This document shows positions 8,240-10,806 of a DNA stretch of 10,806 nt, one piece after another; position 1 is the stretch's first letter, and every line of letters begins with the position of its first letter. A model generated the notes under the pieces. The model did no database searches. It worked only from the letters and a program-made list of their open reading frames with translations, and was not told the DNA's origin. The translations under genes were made by a program, and so were the position numbers. This DNA comes from Conidiobolus incongruus B7586 (taxonomy: Eukaryota > Entomophthoromycota > Entomophthoromycetes > Entomophthorales > Conidiobolaceae). The DNA lies in NCBI GenBank assembly GCA_000697335.1, contig JNEM01010316.1, positions 1 through 10,806 on the forward strand. Reading direction: 5' to 3'.

Positions 8240-9330
8240 TATTGTTGATATTCCTAAGATTTAACAAACAATATTTAATGAATGCTATAACTTACCTATT
8301 AGAAGATATCAAAACTAGTTAAAAACTGCTGAGAGAATTAAAATAAGTTATTACTAGTTTTCCCTAGTTAAATTAGTTCAGAAATACAGTAATACCTATG
8401 ATATATGCTAAAGAACTAAATATAATACTCAACTAAAATATGGTAAACTTATTCCTCTATAAGCCTTTAATAAAATTTAACAACAAATCCAGCTTAATTT
8501 TATAGAAATCTCTAAATCAACAAATGCTTATGATAACTTACTAATTATAATTGATTTATTTTCCAAATATGTTTATTTTATTCCTTGTTTCAAAACATCT
8601 ATAACTAAAGATATTGTATAATTATTATTCTCTAATATCTTTACCCACTATGGAATTCCATAAACTATTATATTTAACAAAGATATATGATTTAACTCTT
8701 GATTCTAGAAGTTATTATCCTTTTCCTTCAAGATTAACCTAACTATATCTACTACTAATCATCACCAAACTAATATACTTGTTAAAAAAACTATTAAAAC
8801 CCTAAAGTAAATAATTAGAGCTTATATTAACACTAATCAGTTAAATTAAGATATCTATATCTACCAACTCTAATATTAATTCAATATTTTTATTATCAAA
8901 TCAATAAGTTTTAACCCTTATTTTATTAATTATAGTAATTATCCTAACTCAATAATTGCTCTAAAACTCTAAATCATCTTACCTTTAGATATTGTTAAAT
9001 TTTTTTTTAATATCAAGCATATTAATTCCTTTGTTAAATTTAACTTATAAGAAAATCAAAGGATTATAGAACAACAATATTCAAAGTTATCCAGAAATCC
9101 TTTTAAATATGAAATTAGCATGTTTGTATATTTAGAACAATCTACCCTTAAACCTACCCTACTTAAATCTAGCTTAAATCCAAAATACTTACTATTATAT
9201 TATAGTCCTTATAAGATTTAATGTATTAATTCAAATTTTGAAAATATCACCTTGGAATAACCTCTAACTTTAAGAATTAACCCTACCTTTCATATATTTA
9301 AAATTAAACCATATTTTAAAGACTTTAGTA
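8240..9330 (+). pseudogene. Copy B integrase relic
   Basis: The plus strand shows the N-terminal zinc-binding region from about 8290 (YLLEDIKTS, KLLREL). The catalytic core runs from about 8490 to 8820, including LIIIDLFSKYVYFIP near 8560 and the KTIKTLK helix near 8790. The C-terminal half includes FFINYS- and NPKYLLLYYSPYKI-type segments near 8920 and 9190. It matches copy C 1880-2960 on the opposite strand. It is a broken fossil. Confidence 0.85.
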
Positions 9331-9374
9331 CTTTTCTTAATTAATTAAAAACCCTAAAACTAAATCTAATTATT

Positions 9375-9535
9375 AATTAAGATAGAGAAGAAGAATACTA
9401 TATTAATTACATAATTAAATCTAATTCTATTAGGAATAAGCTTTATTTTTATGTAAAATAGATAGGTTATCTTATTAAAGAAGCTATATAAGAACCCCTA
9501 GAAAATATTAAGAATACTTTAGCCTATTATACCTA
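9375..9535 (+). pseudogene. Copy B chromodomain relic
   Basis: The plus strand reads DREEEYYINYIIKSNSIRNK, then YFYVKWIGYLIKEAI, then EPLENIKNTLAYYTY. This is the three-strand-plus-helix layout of a chromodomain, at the C-terminal end of pol directly before the LTR. It is the best preserved evidence that the family is a chromovirus. Confidence 0.88.
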
Positions 9536-9574
9536 TTTGTAAAAATCTAAGGAGTGTGTTTTTTTAAGAAACTT

Positions 9575-9584
9575 ATTAAAGAAG
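9575..9584 (+). other. Copy B polypurine tract
   Basis: The purine-rich run ATTAAAGAAG stands directly before the TGTTAAG start of the LTR, matching the copy C tract at 1591-1600 in place. Confidence 0.65.
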
Positions 9585-9683
9585 TGTTAAGAAACTAATT
9601 GTCTAAATTCTTATATATACTTTCATATAATTCAATTAACTATAAATTTATAATTAATTTATACTTATATAGTTAAATTAATT

Positions 9684-9693
9684 GTATAAATAG
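9684..9693 (+). promoter_or_regulatory. TATA box of copy B LTR
   Basis: It reads GTATAAATAG about 100 bases into the LTR, with AATAAA 13 bases further on and a C/T-rich run after it. This is the same arrangement as in both LTRs of copy C. The LTR could in principle read out to the right into 9983-10806, but nothing there looks like a gene. Confidence 0.6.
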
Positions 9694-9837
9694 TATTAAA
9701 TTATCTAATAAACTAGGTTTCTCTTCTTTCTCTCAATTCTTACTATTTCTTACTTTTATATTACTTCTAAGATTAAGACTACTTCCTATTGATATTATAG
9801 TATATTGGCACTACCTAATATAAACCTTAATATATCA

Positions 9838-9882
9838 GTGACTCACCCCAGTTTGAAGCTTAATTAAACTTTGTTTACACTT
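9838..9882 (+). promoter_or_regulatory. Conserved LTR block in copy B
   Basis: TGACTCA is at 9839-9845, the near-palindrome AAGCTTAATTAAACTT at 9856-9871 and TTTGTTTAC at 9870-9878. Only two positions differ from the copy C block over about 45 bases. Function is inferred only. Confidence 0.45.
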
Positions 9883-9982
9883 GCACACTACAACCACATT
9901 ATATTACCACATTCTACACCACACTACTTTAATATCAAGTCTTTCTCTATATTATATTAGTTTAACTATCACTATACTTATA

Positions 9983-10806
9983 TAATATATTAATATATAT
10001 AATAATTATAATATTTATAAGTTTAATTATTTTTAAGTTAATTAATAATATTTAAATTTAATAATAAATATTTAAAATTAAATTTATAATAATAGAAGTA
10101 TATTTTCTAATTTTATTAAATAAATTAATATAATAAAGGTCAATTTTTATAAAAATACCATTAAATATAATATTATTTAGATTTTATAAATTATATTTTT
10201 TCAAAAGTATTTTTATTATTATTTGTCAAGTTTTTGGCTAAAAATGAAGTTAATCATCTATTTCAATATTTTATTACTTTATTATTTTAAAATTTTAGTA
10301 TTTTATTATTAAGGATTTACTTATTTTGATCTTATTTAAGAAATTATAAGAATCTGACATTTATATCAAAAAAGTATTTATATATCACTGATAAAAGGGG
10401 AAGAATTTCTTTATTTATTTTAGAAATAAAAATAAAAGATATATTTTATTACTATTCCTCACAAGTATTTTATCTAATTAATTTATCCTTAAGTTAATAT
10501 AATTTAACTTTATTTTGATTATAAATTTTTGAAACACAAAATAACTCAAAGATTAATAATATGCAAATTCCTTTCCAACCAGAACTTGACTTAAACAGTC
10601 AATATTATTTTTATTTTAAAATACAGATTTTTATATTAAATAAAAATAATTGTTAATAATATTTAACTATATTTATTTTAATATAATAATATTGATAAAA
10701 TAATTAATTATTAAATAATAATGATAATTATATTATAATTATAGCTAAATTCAATTTATTATATATAAAATTATTTATATTAAAAATTTATATTATATAT
10801 TTTCTT
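9983..10806. other. AT-rich flank without recognised gene
   Basis: These 824 bases follow the LTR of copy B and match neither it nor the other copies. The composition is extremely A+T-rich with no CG dinucleotide. One patch at about 10560-10600 keeps more C and G than its surroundings. I find no long frame, tRNA-like fold, terminal repeat or tandem array. It may be the original host target of copy B or a further, unrecognisable repeat. Confidence 0.55.

Larger units (their letters stand above)
1..8243. repeat. 1.2-kb direct repeat (1-1190 and 7024-8243) flanking copy C
   Basis: Copies A and B present the same part of pol (late RT to early integrase) in the same direction on both sides of copy C. 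The match starts at AAGTTATTATAAA in both and ends at the copy C junction at 1190. It is not a target-site duplication: it is far too long, and only B extends further on both sides of the shared part within the window. Confidence 0.85.
1191..9982. repeat. 3.1-kb imperfect inverted repeat (arms 1191-4272 and 6902-9982)
   Basis: Copy C and copy B lie head to head, so the minus-strand sequence from 4272 down to 1191 matches the plus-strand sequence from 6902 up to 9982. The arms are nearly equal in length and mostly alignable without large gaps. The 2.6-kb centre (4273-6901) holds the front half of copy C. A transcript across both arms could fold into long double-stranded RNA. Confidence 0.88.
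6902..9982 (+). mobile_element. Copy B: 5'-truncated Ty3/Gypsy chromovirus fossil ending in its 3' LTR
   Basis: This plus-strand fragment of the same family begins inside reverse transcriptase. Its first bases, AAACCTATATGATATTAGG, correspond to the minus strand from 4272 downwards. It continues without large gaps through RNase H, integrase and chromodomain to a polypurine tract and a 398-bp 3' LTR. Its length (3081 bp) matches the corresponding part of copy C (1191-4272, 3082 bp) almost exactly. The left end is an LTR junction of copy C, so the missing 5' part was separated by that insertion and later rearrangement. It is broken many times but less AT-shifted than copy A. Confidence 0.92.
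9585..9982 (+). repeat. Copy B 3' LTR
   Basis: This 398-bp sequence starts at TGTTAAGAAAC and ends at ACTTATA. It is the reverse complement of the LTRs of copy C with scattered, mostly transition, differences. It holds the TATA box (9684-9693), AATAAA (9707-9712), a C/T-rich run at about 9718-9740 and the conserved block (9838-9882). No second LTR for this copy is in the window, so no LTR pair can be compared. Confidence 0.92.

Noticed and set aside
10171-10290. A frame of about 40 codons on the plus strand in the right flank
   Set aside because: It is short, has no start codon in a good context and no recognisable motif, and such frames are expected by chance in sequence like this.
1-10806. 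Mitochondrial or plastid DNA suggested by the A+T content
   Set aside because: There are no mitochondrial genes, rRNAs or tRNAs. The content is a nuclear-type LTR retrotransposon family with transition-type decay and total CG loss.
1-10806. tRNA, rRNA, CRISPR array or tandem satellite
   Set aside because: No cloverleaf-like fold with A and B boxes, no rRNA-like conserved core and no regularly spaced short repeats were seen. The only repeats are the LTRs and element bodies.

Overview
The window is about four-fifths A+T and contains no intact gene. It is a stack of decayed LTR retrotransposons of one Ty3/Gypsy family, of the chromovirus type (a chromodomain follows the integrase). Reading both strands by eye I found not one CG dinucleotide in 10.8 kb. 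The copies differ mostly by C-to-T and G-to-A transitions on both strands. This points to a nuclear, heavily methylated or RIP-mutated (repeat-induced point mutation) AT-rich compartment of a filamentous fungus. The exact lineage cannot be told from this sequence.

Layout. Positions 1-1190 are a plus-strand fragment (copy A) covering the second half of reverse transcriptase, RNase H and the start of the integrase region. It enters from beyond the left edge and is cut off by the next element. Positions 1191-6901 are an element complete from LTR to LTR on the minus strand (copy C): 5' LTR 6506-6901, primer-binding site 6496-6505, gag relic, a possible zinc knuckle, protease, reverse transcriptase, RNase H, integrase, chromodomain, polypurine tract and 3' LTR 1191-1590. 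Positions 6902-9982 are a plus-strand fragment (copy B) that starts inside reverse transcriptase and runs through RNase H, integrase and chromodomain to its own 3' LTR at 9585-9982. Positions 9983-10806 are very AT-rich flank in which no gene or known element is recognised.

How the parts relate. All three copies belong to one family, so C (1191-4272) and B (6902-9982) form a 3.1-kb inverted repeat, and A (1-1190) and B (7024-8243) form a 1.2-kb direct repeat. Both outer ends of C are exact LTR ends. Yet its two flanks overlap each other by 1.2 kb of element sequence instead of joining up, and they share no target-site duplication. The best explanation is recombination between two separate nested insertions. 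All copies are fossils: every coding part carries many breaks, and the longest ATG-initiated frame is 68 codons (4671-4877, minus strand), a piece of the old pol region. I see no cellular gene, tRNA, rRNA, CRISPR array or new enzymatic system. What merits a second look is the total CpG absence, the mismatched flanks, and a short LTR block (palindrome plus TGACTCA and GTAAACAAA) that changed little while its surroundings drifted.
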